Assembly: GCA_900618425.1 (NCBI GenBank)
Contig: UZAN01039784.1
Span: 12,044-76,043 of the forward strand
Source of the DNA: Echinostoma caproni
Lineage: Eukaryota; Platyhelminthes; Trematoda; Plagiorchiida; Echinostomatidae
Direction of reading: 5' to 3'
Length of the DNA stretch: 64,000 nt
Part shown: piece after piece, positions 35,594 to 46,963 of the stretch
Layout of the letters: every line of letters begins with the position of its first letter
Position numbering within the stretch: the stretch's first letter is position 1
Program-made: the position numbers and the translations under genes
Notes under the pieces: model-generated
What the model saw: only the letters and a program-made list of their open reading frames with translations
What the model was told of the DNA's origin: nothing
Databases searched by the model: none

Positions 35594-36799
35594 GTAATAG
35601 TGAAGAACACGAAACAAAAGAAGTGAGGGCTGATATGTGAGGTCCAGGAGGTACTTTCTTGGTTTGACGTAAGCCTCCTCGCGCTCACAGGAAACGCGCA
35701 TAGGACCAAGAGTATAGTACACCAAAAGCAATATCCCAATGTGTAGAAAACTCAGCAATCAATATTTTGCTCGTAATAAGTCTATGTTTTCCTTTGATTT
35801 AATCATACGTATCAGATATCAATTATTTTGATATCACTTGCTTGTTGATTCTTCACCCGAACAGTTTGACGAAAGTGTTAGCTAGCTTTTGTGCTTCTCT
35901 GTCGGCGATTTGATTCGCTTTGCTATCTTTCTGGTCAACATTAGGTATGGCAAAGCTAGGATGATTCCCATCCGGAGTGGTGCCCAGTTTGTTGGCAGTT
36001 TTCTAAACAACCTCTCATCAGCTCTTCAGACCACTGTATTCGTTCTATACCCCAAATGTACGATAAACTTTGTCATCATTTAATATCACGAGCTGCCTCT
36101 AGAACCCGATGAAACTTAAATACTTGTTTTATTCCACGGCTTTCTTCCATCTCCATGACCGAGAACTCTTCCACACACCCCCACATCTTAATTTTTTCTT
36201 TGCTCTGTGTTGCCCCATTGGGACTTTGCACAACCAAACCGAGAGATTCTCCTCACCTCTCAAACTGGCCTCGACGTGATAAGGAAAAGGTTTAAACGAC
36301 AGACAGATGCATTGCGCTGAAACAACTTTCGGTCACTTAGCAAGAAGAAGGCCACCTGGTCTCTTCGATTGAGTTTCCAAGGTATCTTAAATCCAAATGC
36401 CATGTGGATGCGTTCATTTTCCTTCAAGCTGTTGGAACGCTCTCTGATAAATTCAACGATTGCTGGATATCTGCATTAATTATACCGCTTTTGTCTAGCA
36501 TACCAATTAATAATCAATAATAGACATATTGGACAAACAACGGAGATGGATGATTCAGTCAATAAATGGGAAGATGAAGGGGTGCGCAGCGGTTTATGAG
36601 GGAGTGGAGTTTGGCTAGCATCCAGGACGGGCGACACAGTAAGTCTTGTGTACACATAAGGTTGATCTGCGCATTCAAGCTATCCACGCTTCTCAAAATG
36701 AGATCAATAACCGCGTGGTGATGGCAATGCTGAAACACGAGGAACGGCCAAAAGAAATAGGAGTAGCCAATAAGTCTGTTCATGTGCATGTTCATGTCA
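35594..36799. other. No supported gene
   Basis: Short frames only (for example 35889-36083); no element motif before PLE-3. Confidence 0.4.
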
Positions 36800-37500
36800 G
36801 AAAGAGACACGGAGGCGGAAATCATTCAAAGAAACCTCTCGGGTGCAGTAAGCAAAACAATTCATGATGCACCAATAAAAGCTGTGTTCACGCCTAAACC
36901 GATTATGTGTTTTTGACTGAAAGACGAAGAGCCAGATTCTGCAGCTTCAATCGGTGTATACTCATTCACCCGTTTCTGTGGGACTGGGTACATTGGCCGT
37001 ACGACCAGGCGCTTATCCGATCCCGTTCTGAAACACCACTTGCCTTGCTGAGGACGGGGACAATTAAGACAATTACGAGCGCGGTATGTTCACGTATGGT
37101 TAAGTTCGAATCACTCGGCGGATGCGGCAAGCTGATTCCGAGAGATTCACAAAGTTCAAGGTAGGAAATCAAGAAAAATGAAGCATGGTATCTTAGCCAC
37201 GGCCGAAGCCGTGAGTGTTCGGATGCACAACTCTCCCTTGTGCGTCCTTCAGAGAGTTGTGCAAGCTTTTAACCTCCCCTGGCTCACTTCAGTCATCCCA
37301 ACAAGCGATCAATCACTTGAACTTTTGACCCTGTGATCAATTTGACACAGCTGAACTATTAGGACTCGGATTTCTCATCCCCTTTTTATTGTTGTTAGTC
37401 ATACCTAACGTTATCTAATGGCATGATTACGAATAACTGGAAACGAGCTTGCTTTTCACTCTGTTCTCAATGTATTCCGTGGTACTATTCAACAGCTTCT
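36800..37500 (+). mobile_element. PLE-3: endonuclease and 3' end of a Penelope-like element
   Basis: Translation from 36811 gives EAEIIQRNLSGAVSKTIHDA, then AVFTPKPIMCF*LKDEEPDS, aligning with the RT-endonuclease linker of PLE-2 (VFTSRPILCSQLNDRIPAS). The GIY-YIG core follows as FCGTGYIGRTTRRLS (36973-37017). After a stop and a frame change come LRTGTIKTITSAVCSRMV and, at 37191-37265, ILATAEAVSVRMHNSPLC and FNLPWL, matching PLE-2's ILAITEAVGIRLHNPPLC and LNLPWP. The 3' UTR runs to about 37500 and is the same sequence as the flanks of gap 1. No RT palm is present, so this is a 5'-truncated dead copy. Confidence 0.8.
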
Positions 37501-39659
37501 CACAGTGCAAAACATTTCCAATTTGGACATTGTAAGTGTGAGCGATGAAGGAAAGTCAAAGTCCTCACTTCTCCTGACATACACAGGACTAGGTGACCGG
37601 TCAGGAGGCCACAACGCTCTGTCCGCCGTGAATCTAAGTGCAACGGCAGAACAATGAGGTTCACCGAATGCTTTTAAGTAAACTATAAAAGAGGATTTTT
37701 AGAAGAATATCTTCCCTAAAATAATAGAAAAGAAAGAAAAAACATTTATTTCACAAACTCCGCTCTAAAATCCCCAGAGAAAGCATTTTTTGAACCGAGT
37801 CGAAAACATTCTGATGACATACAAAAAACCTGCATTAGTGATGAAAAGAAGTGAAACCCACACCCAAGACCATCAAGATTGAATGATGCCTCTGAACAAT
37901 TGAATTGGTTAATCCAAGCTTGATACTCTAAACCTGAATTTCTGTTTATAATAATAGAAAAAATGACGATTGAACTGTGTCAGAATGCAAAAGCGCTTTT
38001 AAGACGCAACACAGTTGCATCGCGTGCTGCCAGCCGGAGTTTTAAACTTCGGAGCCAATCTGAAGGCCTTTGGCGCTTTAGAGACTCATACATGATCTAA
38101 ACGCTCACTTGCAGCTGTGTTAATATCAGCGCAAACAAAATTATTCGATTTCTGTACAAACGCGTGGTCCAACACATTCGCCAGCGTTTAGTGACCTCAG
38201 CACAACACGAAAATACGATCGGGGTAAAACAGAAAATCTCCCTACACCAATTACGCAACAACTTAGATAATCAGGGTATCAGGTTGATTGCCCAGATGGC
38301 TCAAATTTGAAGTACGTACTCACGATCGGGAATCGACGGCATGAACTAATGCTTAAACGAAAAACAATCACATGCGCAGAAAGCAGCTGAATTCCCGTGC
38401 TTCCCTATTTGACATTAGAGAAGTTTAACCAACTCCTCGCTTCTCCCGCCTCTTCCACCGTCGCACTTATTAGGCGTTTTATCTTTGTCAGTTGTTGACC
38501 TCTCTGTCCACCGTTGGCTCAGTATACATTAGCGGTGGAAACGATCAGCTGTAAACGATCAATTGCCTGTAACTGTCATCATCCGACTTTTCCATCCAAA
38601 ATAGTTTACTTTCTTATCATGATCCCCATTTCTATGCATTTAATTTTGACTGCGTCGTCCGGAAATCTATCCCATCAGTTCTATTCAGTTCACATAGTTC
38701 ATCAAAGCCTCATTGTTCAATTGTGTACCGCGTATAACTCAGTGGTACAGTCCCCAACGGTCCGTATGATCCCGACTTAAGTTTGCTATGACCCTACTCT
38801 CATCCTCACTGTCTCCTGACCACGATTACAGTACTATTGATTAAACCAATTGGCATTGTGTACTCTTCACCAGTCCCTGATGCGCGTGACCAGCTTACGT
38901 GTGCAGTTTGCTTCATCTGTCCAGTTTTCTGCAAATTATTTGTTCTAAAACTGCTTGTGTGTTGCCCAACTCTGCTCTGATTTTTTATCTGACCTCCCTT
39001 TTATATCGGTTGTCATTCACATTTAATCACTGAAGAGAAATGCTCTTCTGGTTGTTGTTGTCGTTGTTATTTTTTCCCCGGCTAAACTCTCCACCACNAT
39101 CTTAACAGATGAGAAAGCATCTATTACAAATGATGAATGCACGCTGCTTGAGACATTGTATGTTAGGACCTCGAAAGTAGTGGTCAGTTGTGCAACTAAT
39201 CGAAGACAGTTTGCCCGAATAGGCCCTAGTACAGTGCCATCAAGAGACATCCTAAACGCACCTTGAATACAGGGAATGGAGTCAAGTGGATTCACTTAAC
39301 CTCAGGTCTTCACACTCAGCGATTACGTAAGATAATTAGTATTGCTACTGAAGCCGGGGTGATCAGAGTTGTGATGCTCGAAATGGATCACTGGCAGAAA
39401 TTTAATTAGCCTTCATGGTTACCATGTTTGTCAAATATTGGTTTAGTCTTGAGCGCGTTTGGCAAACGCTTTGCTTCTCACTCCTTCCCTCCTGGGGAAA
39501 ATTGATAAAGCATCCGCTTAGATTGGTCTTTTTCTATCCCTCCTCCACTCCAAGCCGTATTCTGTTTGATCTAACTGATTTACTTTTCTGTCCAAAGTGC
39601 TGTCACCTAAGTTTGCTGTTTCGTCTAAACTTGAATATGTGCGTTCCATGTTGACTTTA
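37501..39659. other. No supported gene
   Basis: The plus-strand frame at 38514-38780 and the minus-strand frame at 39023-39295 (with one N) show no motif. T/C-rich segments near 38400-38480 and 38990-39080 resemble the coding strand of decayed LINEs, but I cannot align them. Confidence 0.35.
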
Positions 39660-39985
39660 TCTCAAAATGATCACCTCAGGGGAAATCCACTAAAACTGAA
39701 GACAGAATAGTCACCTTTTTTGCCGGCATAACTCGTTTGCAGTCAGAGTGTGCGGTGTATGGAATTCTCGTCCATCCCATGCTCCTACACTTGAACAATT
39801 CAAACCGCAACTTGATAAGGCAATGGTACACTCAACTTTTTGACATCCGTGAGTGATCATGCATGTTATTGTTATTATCTTTTTGTAAAGTTATCCAAAA
39901 GATTCTGTAAAAATCCTAGAGAGCATGAAAAGCTTTAGCTTTGTTAAGCTGCTCATAATAAAACTTTGATCTTGACTGTTTTGTG
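39660..39985 (+). mobile_element. CR1-like LINE 3' end
   Basis: DHLRGNPLKLKTE (about 39670-39710) parallels GHLRGHPFKL of the minus-strand CR1 at 22.6-22.9 kb. After a frameshift, HNSFAVRVCGVWNSRPSHAP and TLEQFKPQLDKAMVHSTF run to a stop at 39841-39843; this is the typical RT C-terminus of CR1/Jockey elements (usual form FS.RVV..WNSLP...AP....FK..LD). The 3' UTR ends ATAATAAAACTTTGATCTTG. It is a 5'-truncated copy. Confidence 0.65.
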
Positions 39986-40780
39986 TCATGGATTTGGAGT
40001 ACCCGAAATTACATAATCACGTGTATTCTACTGAAATATAGACTCCCCTTATCACGGTATTAAGTATCTTCCTCGGCAATTTCGTCAGATAGCATAGTAG
40101 GGCATTTTAGTCATGAGGACCTACTGTGTGGTGGAGATAACCAGTGCATGTAGCTCTCGAAATTGAACACTGATCCCAATTCATCATTTTGTATCACATC
40201 AAAAGATGGTGCATTGATCAGCCAACCAAACATGTGAATTTCTAAACCCGTAAGCGCCCACAATAGATCACTAAACCAAATCAAAATCTATCATTGTGCT
40301 AGGCATCTGTTACGATCCTATCTAAGGCTCTCCGCATTCAGTAATAGTGCATTTCTAGGTTAAAAATTACATAATTGAAAATGAAAGTATTTGGTTCTCT
40401 GTTTCTAAAACGATTCGCTTTAGAAATGCATATGTGAAACACAATTGGGGCTTTGACTTAAGCTCTCCGATCCTACGTCAACCCCAAGAACAATTAGTAA
40501 GATGGTGAAGACCTATTGTATCACGTGATTAGAGGACAACGAACCGCTGCAAACCGCTGCAAAGGTGCATGCGTAATCACGGAATATGGCGCTTATTATC
40601 GAGATAGTAAGAACATCAATCATTCCCTTCGGTGTCCCATGTTCTTATGTCAGCGAATAATTTTACTCATTGCTGACCTTTTTCCATCCGGCAATTCAAA
40701 CCTCCCGTACACACACGAACGCACATAAACATGATTAGTACACTCGAATCACCCACCACATCATATCCGATTGTCGGCAG

Positions 40781-40891
40781 TCCATGCGCCTGATGACAAA
40801 TCGATTCGCCAGAAGAGCGGTAGAGGAAAGATATTCCCTAATGGAGCATTGGCTCCGGTTCCCCCACAACTGAATTGTGTACCATTCTTGT
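40781..40891 (+). CDS. Candidate 111-nt internal exon
   Basis: TATCCGATTGTCGGCAG|TCCATGCG (acceptor) and ACCATTCTTGT|GTAAGTTA (strong GTAAGT donor). The frame starting two bases in reads HAPDDKSIRQKSGRGKIFPN then GALAPVPPQLNCVPFL. A hydrophilic, charged run followed by a Pro-rich part looks like real protein. Phase 1 at both ends. It lies 1.25 kb upstream of the exon at 42144 on the same strand, but the phases do not match directly, so at least one exon would be missing between them. Function unknown. Confidence 0.4.
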
Positions 40892-42143
40892 GTAAGTTAA
40901 CCACTTGGACTCGGCAACTACGCATGATTGCGCCAATCCCCAGCCCCACCCCTCACACCCATGCGCGCAATCCTCCTATCACTACACTTCAGTCACACCC
41001 GCTACTCCATTGTAGAATGTTGTTTACTGCTTGTAGTGTTTTGTGTCGGGCGCCGATACCACTTGACCGACCATAATGAGGTCATTAATATTGGTCAAAT
41101 CGTGATGGCATTTGCTGCGGAATGTGATGAGTGCCAACGTAACACGGAGATTAGATTGAACAATGCAATCAGAACCGGTCGGGGCCCTTCCCTTCTACAT
41201 CGTGGTGGACTTTAGTGCTTCCTCTAGGTCAAAACATACAAACTCGAATGATTGTGAAATTTATTAGTTCTTTCTATTTATGGCAGATGTACGCGCTACG
41301 CGACTGTCGGTTGATTAAAAAAGCAATGTTGAATGAATTTGTATTCCTGTTGTAATTTTACTGCAATACACGAGATCAAGGTCATCCGTATAGCTGTTTG
41401 AAACATAATGTTTAGTAAAATTACCGACAACAACCAGGGGTGAAAAATTAAAAGGAAATGTTGATTGAAACAAATAATCGTTGTATTTTTGTGTTTGATG
41501 TGACGTAACTGCTAACTGGCCCGGATGGAGCACGTGAGATGAAATAAATGCCTCTTTTAAAACCACTTCACAAGTTGCCGAGCCGTTTTTTGTGCAGATC
41601 ATCTGTATGCCTCCTGGCGCGGATTATCCCAATGTGTTACAAGGGAGTGCCGGTGCAAACCACTGCAGTTCGACTCGCTCTAGTTTCATGCACGACCAAC
41701 TGTGTGCGGTTGAATACCAAGTTATAATGGATTGATATGTGGCAAGCTGATTTGAAGACTTCTTTTGGACCACTCGTTGGATTGTCCACTAAGCTTGTTT
41801 GGCTTTCAAGCATCGTAAGTTCTTGGAAAGCATTAGTCAAAAATCAAACGGTTTCAACAATAAGTAGCACAGTAACTTCACAGGAATAGTTTGTCTCAAA
41901 TCAAATGTTTCACCTCTTCAGATCCATGTTCTTCCATTCGTCTGACCCGTTTACCATTATTTGATATTTGTGTGAATGAACCGAAAATCGATTGAGTAGA
42001 AAAAAGTATGAATTATTTTGCCAATTTCCCCTACTTCGTGAAATGATGAACTTTGTGGTTCTGTCTATTTTCACAATCTACCGCGAGTCTTTCCCGCGTC
42101 ATATGGTACATTTTTGTGATACATTTTCTGTTGTAATATACAG

Positions 42144-42287
42144 AACCGATCCCAACTCTGAATCAACTCGAAACACACTGACTGGTGATGGACTGCGGGC
42201 AGCGGCGCAGTCCGAGTTCTTATACCACTATCGTCGTTCCAAAAGGCCGCAAATCCTTGGCCACTCACCGACGTTCGCATTGTACAG
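42144..42287 (+). CDS. Well-bounded 144-nt internal exon, unknown gene
   Basis: TTCTGTTGTAATATACAG|AACCGATC (acceptor with pyrimidine-rich lead) and GCATTGTACAG|GTAGGAAA (strong donor). The only good frame reads TDPNSESTRNTLTGDGLRAA, then AQSEFLYHYRRSKRPQILGH and SPTFALY. The G+C content is clearly higher inside than in the flanks, as expected of an exon. The Arg/Lys-rich middle followed by a hydrophobic end suggests a juxtamembrane or linker segment, which is inference only. I cannot name the family. Confidence 0.5.
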
Positions 42288-43715
42288 GTAGGAAACACTT
42301 CCGACAGTAGATTCTCCGTGGATGGGCTTCCGAGTAACTTGCAAGACAGGAAGAGTACCAAAAGCAACCAGATCTAGTAAGACATACACACAACTCACAC
42401 TCAACTCATAATGGCTGCTCCAGTGCCTTCCTAACACTGTGTACTGTTGGACTCCACCAAAGCATTTGTAATTCAGGTCAGAGTTCGGGTCATCTACAAT
42501 CTGTAGTAATTTCTAGTTTTTTTCTTCTTAAAAATGCATTTCAATATCGTTGGCTGATACAACTGCTTTTACTCTAAACATGACAGTCACACCTCTCCTC
42601 CTCCACTAGCACAAGCTAATCAAGTGGGATTTACTAATAATAAAAAATAACTTTACATTGGTAACTGCTACCTCGTGGATCGAAGTTGAAGGTCAAATCC
42701 ACTCGGTCAGGTCCCTCTCTCTCACTCTGTTGGTAGACGAGAATGTAACCTTGACAGAGTACAAATGACTACCTCTATTTACAGAGTCTAAGTTAGCATG
42801 GATATGATCAAGTGATCCACTATTCCATGTACCGGTCGACGTGGATCGGGACAAGTTACTTTTGTGGTAATTTTAAATGGGCGTTTCATCACTCGGTGTT
42901 AACTTGAACTGTAAACATAATATTATGCCTTGCAAATCTCGAATATTATTACATTTTCAACTTACCACATGCACCTTTACTTAAAGGCAAATAAATAGCG
43001 CTACCATTCAGAGACTGATAAACGCATTCATTTATAGCGACACGTCCTGATGAAAACATTTATAAGATTCAAAATGGCAAATGTAAATAGCCAACCTGTT
43101 TCATAACAGTCACGTATGAATGATAATTTGATGAACGTTTTACCCGGTATCGTAGACATATGAGCCATCCTGGATATATCCACAGTGCATTTCCAATCGA
43201 AACTGAAACGTTTCCGATGGTCCAAATAAATACATGTCGGGATAACACACTGACAAGAGTAACCCCTTGCAAAACCACCTGATCTGGCCGGCACTTTATT
43301 TGTATTTTAAAGGCGCATACAAGTATTTCATAGAAAACGGCGCCAGTGGGAGCAATATCCGATAGAAAAAGAAAAAAGAACGCCTCAATCGGTATGCTAG
43401 CCTGGTATCGAGAGACTTGCACCGCATCATTCAAAGAGGTCTGTTCAAAATTACTACACAGCTGGTATCCTCGTCACCAGACCGACAACTAAACCACATA
43501 ACATATACTTTAAAAGTGAAAACTTTGAGGTAATCATTAAACATTCCCAGGTTCGTCAACCAAACGTAATTTTAATGCAACCAAAACTGTGTCACTGGCG
43601 CAAGTGCGGGGATCAGACGTGTTTCCATGCTGGCCAGGAGAGACCCAGTTTGCCTTTTTGTCAATTCTAATCATAGTTTCTAATGACTGCGTGACTGTAT
43701 ACAGCCAAATAGCTT
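42288..43715. other. No supported gene
   Basis: The minus-strand frame at 43069-43434 (121 codons, hydrophobic) and its neighbours lack motifs. Treated as unassigned intron or intergenic sequence. Confidence 0.35.
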
Positions 43716-43857
43716 GTGACAATTTTGGATCCAGTGAGAGCCACCCTTGCAACCCACACTTTACCGGACTCTTTCTTTCACTTGATAGATGTAATCAGAA
43801 ACGTAAATGTGGATGCCCAACGAATGATATCCATAAACTTTACCTCACTTTTCACTA

Positions 43858-44736
43858 GTGTTCCTATCGCAGAGACCACTGAGTGTTTATGTGACCAAAT
43901 ACCAGGAAGAGAATATTGAAATAGTAATACCTCTGGATGACTTGAAACAGCTATTATACTTCCGCACACAGAACGTTCAGTTCAAGTTCAATGAAGAAAT
44001 CTATCGCCAAAAGGATGGAGTTGCAATGGGATCTCCGCTCGGTCCCTTATTTGTGAATTTATCCACATCCAAGCTAGAAAATACTGTTTTGAAGTCCACG
44101 TTTAGTCGATGTAAGCTGTACAGACGATATGTCGATGATATATTATGTTTTGTGAACAGTAGCGTCAAGGTGTCCAAATCGCTCAAGATATTTAATTCCG
44201 CTCATCCCAACATGGAGTTCACATTGGTAGAAGAGGTTAATGACGGTATTGGCTTCCTCGATATCTGGCTAAAGTGTCTCACAGATGGTTCTATTCAGAG
44301 ATTGATTTATAGGAAACCGACTTGGAGCGGCCAGTTTGTCCACTTCGGAAGCCTTTTGCCACTCAAACGAAGAAATTTTATTCAGTGTTTGATAAAAAGG
44401 GCGGTAAAAATACGCCCCGATGACATCATAAATGCAGAACTGTCATTCATTCGTGATATTTTCCTACAAAAGGGCTATCCAGAACGTTTTGTGGATAATG
44501 TTTTGCGAAATAACCGTCTGAGGGAAAGACTTTTAGGTGCAGAGAAGAAGCCGGTATACATTTCTCTCCCATTCACAGGGGATACAATCGCAGAATTGGT
44601 TAGCCGCAAACTAGGAACGGCGTTGGAGTATACGTTTAACGCGGCAAAATTACGTATCGTATTCACGTCCAGACCCATTTTGTGTTCGCAACTCAACGAC
44701 AGGATTCCTGCTTCTGCAGTCTCGTTTTACGTGTAG
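43858..44736 (+). pseudogene. PLE-2 reverse transcriptase frame, 292 codons
   Basis: The longest natural frame in the window. Motifs by residue: IYRQKDGVAMGSPLGP (49-63, motif B), YRRYVDDILCF (88-98, catalytic YVDD), GFLDIWLKC (132-140, motif D), IYRKPTWSGQFVHF (150-163) and the thumb, including SFIRDIFLQKGYPERFVDNV. The end, VFTSRPILCSQLNDRIPASA, is the RT-endonuclease linker. It ends at TAG, beyond which the frame continues directly into the endonuclease. The first ~20 residues are out-of-frame sequence caused by the frameshift. Family role: telomere- or end-primed reverse transcription. This copy lacks motif A in frame and is probably inactive. Confidence 0.85.
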
Positions 44737-45115
44737 CAGTTTATGTGTTTCTGTGGAGCAACGTATATCGGCCGCACGAGCAGGCGCCTATCTACACGAG
44801 TTCGGGAACATCATCCAGTCTGGCTGAACACTGGTTTGATAAAAACCATTACAGGTGCCATCATTTCATACCTCGTCGGGCCCAATCACAGTGAGTGTGA
44901 CTGAAGTATTTCGGCCTCTCTACTGTGTTCCGAATAAAAACCGTATCCTAGCCATCACAGAAGCGGTTGGAATTCGTCTACATAATCCCCCCTTGTGCGC
45001 CCAAAAACAATGCGTGAAGTCACTCAACCTACCATGGCCCTCCATCTCCCAACCTCCTCCTCCCCCACCTCCCAATCCCACCCCATATCACACAATTAAC
45101 ACGGACCAAGCTTAA
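44737..45115 (+). pseudogene. PLE-2 GIY-YIG endonuclease
   Basis: Directly after the TAG the same frame reads QFMCFCGATYIGRTSRRL, then RVREHHPVWLNTGLIKTIT and stops at 44902-44904. This is the PLE form of the GIY-YIG fold: Cys-x-Cys, Tyr-Ile-Gly, Arg, and Glu-His. The C-terminal part continues in another frame: FRPLYCVPNKNRILAITEAV, RLHNPPLCAQKQCVKSLNLP, then a proline run and a stop at 45115. PLE-3 shares this C-terminal block, so it is a real part of the protein. The family role is nicking of the target DNA. Confidence 0.8.
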
Positions 45116-45319
45116 GTCCCGATGGCTGGATCAGCCATATCCGGTTTTGTGAAATTGGGACAGAAAACCACAACAACAATCCCCATTTGAATAATCATTA
45201 GTTTTGTTTTCTCTTTTCTATACAAAATGATGTGATATAAAATGCGACGTGACAGTCAGTTGATGAGTCACCGAAAAAAAGCTTTTTCGCTAAACTGCGT
45301 TTTTCATTGATTATGTTCC
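45116..45319. other. Probable PLE-2 3' UTR and spacer
   Basis: About 200 bases between the PLE-2 stop and the CR1 fragment. They do not obviously match the PLE-3 3' UTR. Confidence 0.35.
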
Positions 45320-45857
45320 GCTGGTATATTCCGAGGTGCGATCTCTTCCTAAATCCATCAGGGTTGAACTTCGTAGGCTAAATCCTTTGTACGCTCGTGC
45401 GCAGGTTGACAACAAAGGTAGTCGAGATACTTGGCGAGCCCTCATGTGATTTTCTGGCATCAAATCCTCACACCGCGATTCTGCTGCTGTGGGCGTAGAT
45501 GGTCTGAATCAGGGTTTCGTCAACCATGGAACCTCTCTCACTGTTCTATATAATGGATATGGATTAAACAAGACTTATCCTGTCACCAGCGTTGCACCCG
45601 CCGAAATTTATCAAGAGTTGGCCCAATTAAATTCTTACAAGTCCACCGGCCCTGACGGTGTCTCATCCGTTGTCCTGCAGGAATGTGCTACCTTCCTTCC
45701 CCCTGCACTGTGTGAACTCTTAAATAATTGCAATTCACAGAAACGTTTATCCGACTGCTGGAGAATAACCCCTACCACCCCAGTACTGAAGAAAGGCTCT
45801 TCGAAATTCCGTCCTATTACCCTTCGGGTGCATAAAGCAAGGTTTGATTTGAATTAA
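45320..45857 (+). mobile_element. CR1-like RT N-terminal fragment joined to a LINE 3' tail
   Basis: 45320-45450 translates as pre-RT linker (LPKSIRVELRRLNPLYARAQ, then a stop). The frame from 45489 has EIYQELAQLNSYKSTGPDGV, LLNNCNSQKRLSDCWRITPT and PVLKKGSSKFRPIT, the standard CR1/Jockey RT entry (K.TGPDGI...P..W....V.P..KKG). At 45821 the reading stops abruptly in TTCGGGTGCATAAAGCAAGG, the same 3' terminus as the LINE tails at 5326-5372 and 7521-7570. The RT palm, thumb and C-terminus are therefore missing: an internally deleted copy. Confidence 0.7.
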
Positions 45858-46695
45858 CTTGCATGCAGACGTGAACAAGTAAAATAGAGCATTACTAAAT
45901 GAGTTGGGCTGATCGGCAAGATTGAGTAGCGCAATAGTTCAATACATAGTGAAATTAGATTCTGGCCGGTAGAAAGTTGAGCATCGTCTGATGGTTAAAT
46001 GATTAGAACAGAAATCGGAAAATGAAGACAGGTCAAATCTTGAAACAAGTAAGTAAGCCATCAAGTTGGCAAATATGACATACAAACGAAAGCTTAGCAA
46101 GCACAGTAGCGATGAGATACAGCATAAATTGTAAATATCTGAGTGGGAACAGCGAATGTTGTGTTGTGAATGAAGATTTAGTTAGAGGTTGATCTGAGTA
46201 TTGGGAGACGGTCCGAATCTGCGAGGAAAGGATGATTTGGTATAGAACAAGCTAATTAGTACGTGCATGGAGAAAAATACTCACTGAGAGACATCATGCT
46301 ATTTAAAAGATGATGCATCAAAATGAATTCAATCTCTGTGTGTCTGAAGAAATACAAAACACATTGTGTGGACACGAAATCGAGCCGTGTTCATTGGTAA
46401 CCCATTGTATTTGAGGGAATAAAAAGGACCTTCTCACATGAGTATAACAGGCGAATTTTCGAGATAACTGGCTGACAAAAAAGACACAATCTACCAGCAG
46501 GGGCAGCTTGAAATGACCACAGATTTTAATAATTTCCGACAGACGGGAAGAGGGTCAGAACATGCGAATTCGGAAAGAGAACCATCAGTTCAACTAAGTG
46601 ACCAAGTTTTCTTCTTGAGACGTCTAAGTTCGACCCGAACCGGGGATGTTTAGACACACACAGAGTCGCAGTTTGATTGTCACGTCATCCACAAA
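45858..46695. other. No gene recognised
   Basis: Purine-rich sequence without frames over 60 codons. Confidence 0.45.
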
Positions 46696-46963
46696 CTAGT
46701 TCACCCATATGTACCGTTTCATAAGTAAAGAACAAAGAATCCGATTAGACGGGCGATGAAATGGGTCAACTGTAGAGTGGAAATTAGCCATGCGTTCTAA
46801 CGGACCATAGTCTACTACTATCACACACCGCGGATTATTGCTAATCCATGGAACTTGGTCGGTTGAGGTTCGGATGCACAGATTCATGTCACTTTTCATT
46901 GCACTGGAGAAGCGCCCCGACTCGAAACACATCATGTGGATTAAACATTTGTCTCTCGGTAAT
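46696..46963 (-). CDS. Candidate terminal coding exon, unknown product
   Basis: On the minus strand a long pyrimidine/T-rich lead ends TTATTATTTACACAG|ATTACCGA, a strong acceptor, and the following frame is open for 88 codons to a stop. The product contains LPRDKCLIHMMCFESGRFSS, then SDMNLCIRTSTDQVPWISNN, then RCVIVVDYGPLERMANFHS and ends MKRYIWVN. Five or more cysteines and a balanced composition look like real protein. I do not recognise it. No upstream partner exon is identified. Confidence 0.4.

Larger units (their letters stand above)
43716..45115 (+). mobile_element. PLE-2: Penelope-like element, RT plus GIY-YIG
   Basis: Best preserved PLE here. First frame (43716-43919): LPDSFFHLIDVIRNVNVDAQ and ISINFTSLFTSVPIAET, the PLE RT segment around motif A (catalytic Asp of the usual SFDV..LFTNVP read as Asn). 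One frameshift leads into the long frame 43858-44736. A single in-frame TAG (44734-44736) then separates RT from the endonuclease in the same frame. A second frameshift near 44900 leads to the C-terminal part ending at 45115. The 5' region (fingers, N-terminal part) is absent. It shares its endonuclease family with PLE-3 and PLE-4; PLE-1 is more distant. Confidence 0.85.

Noticed and set aside
40838..40920. GTTCCCCCACAACTG..GTTAACCACTTGG as a third SINE copy
   Set aside because: Only the end resembles the SINE box A region; the body does not match and it overlaps a better exon candidate.
41315..41602. Minus-strand frame with PLVVVGNFTK, resembling the GDFN motif of a LINE endonuclease
   Set aside because: None of the other endonuclease motifs (ETWL, SDH, an upstream GGGV block) are present in order, so I do not call an element.
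41640..41690. Possible tRNA: GTTCGACTC box B-like word
   Set aside because: No box A at the right distance and no acceptor-stem pairing.
43028..43434. Overlapping minus-strand hydrophobic frames of 88 and 121 codons
   Set aside because: No start context, splice sites or motif; two overlapping frames of similar quality point to chance.
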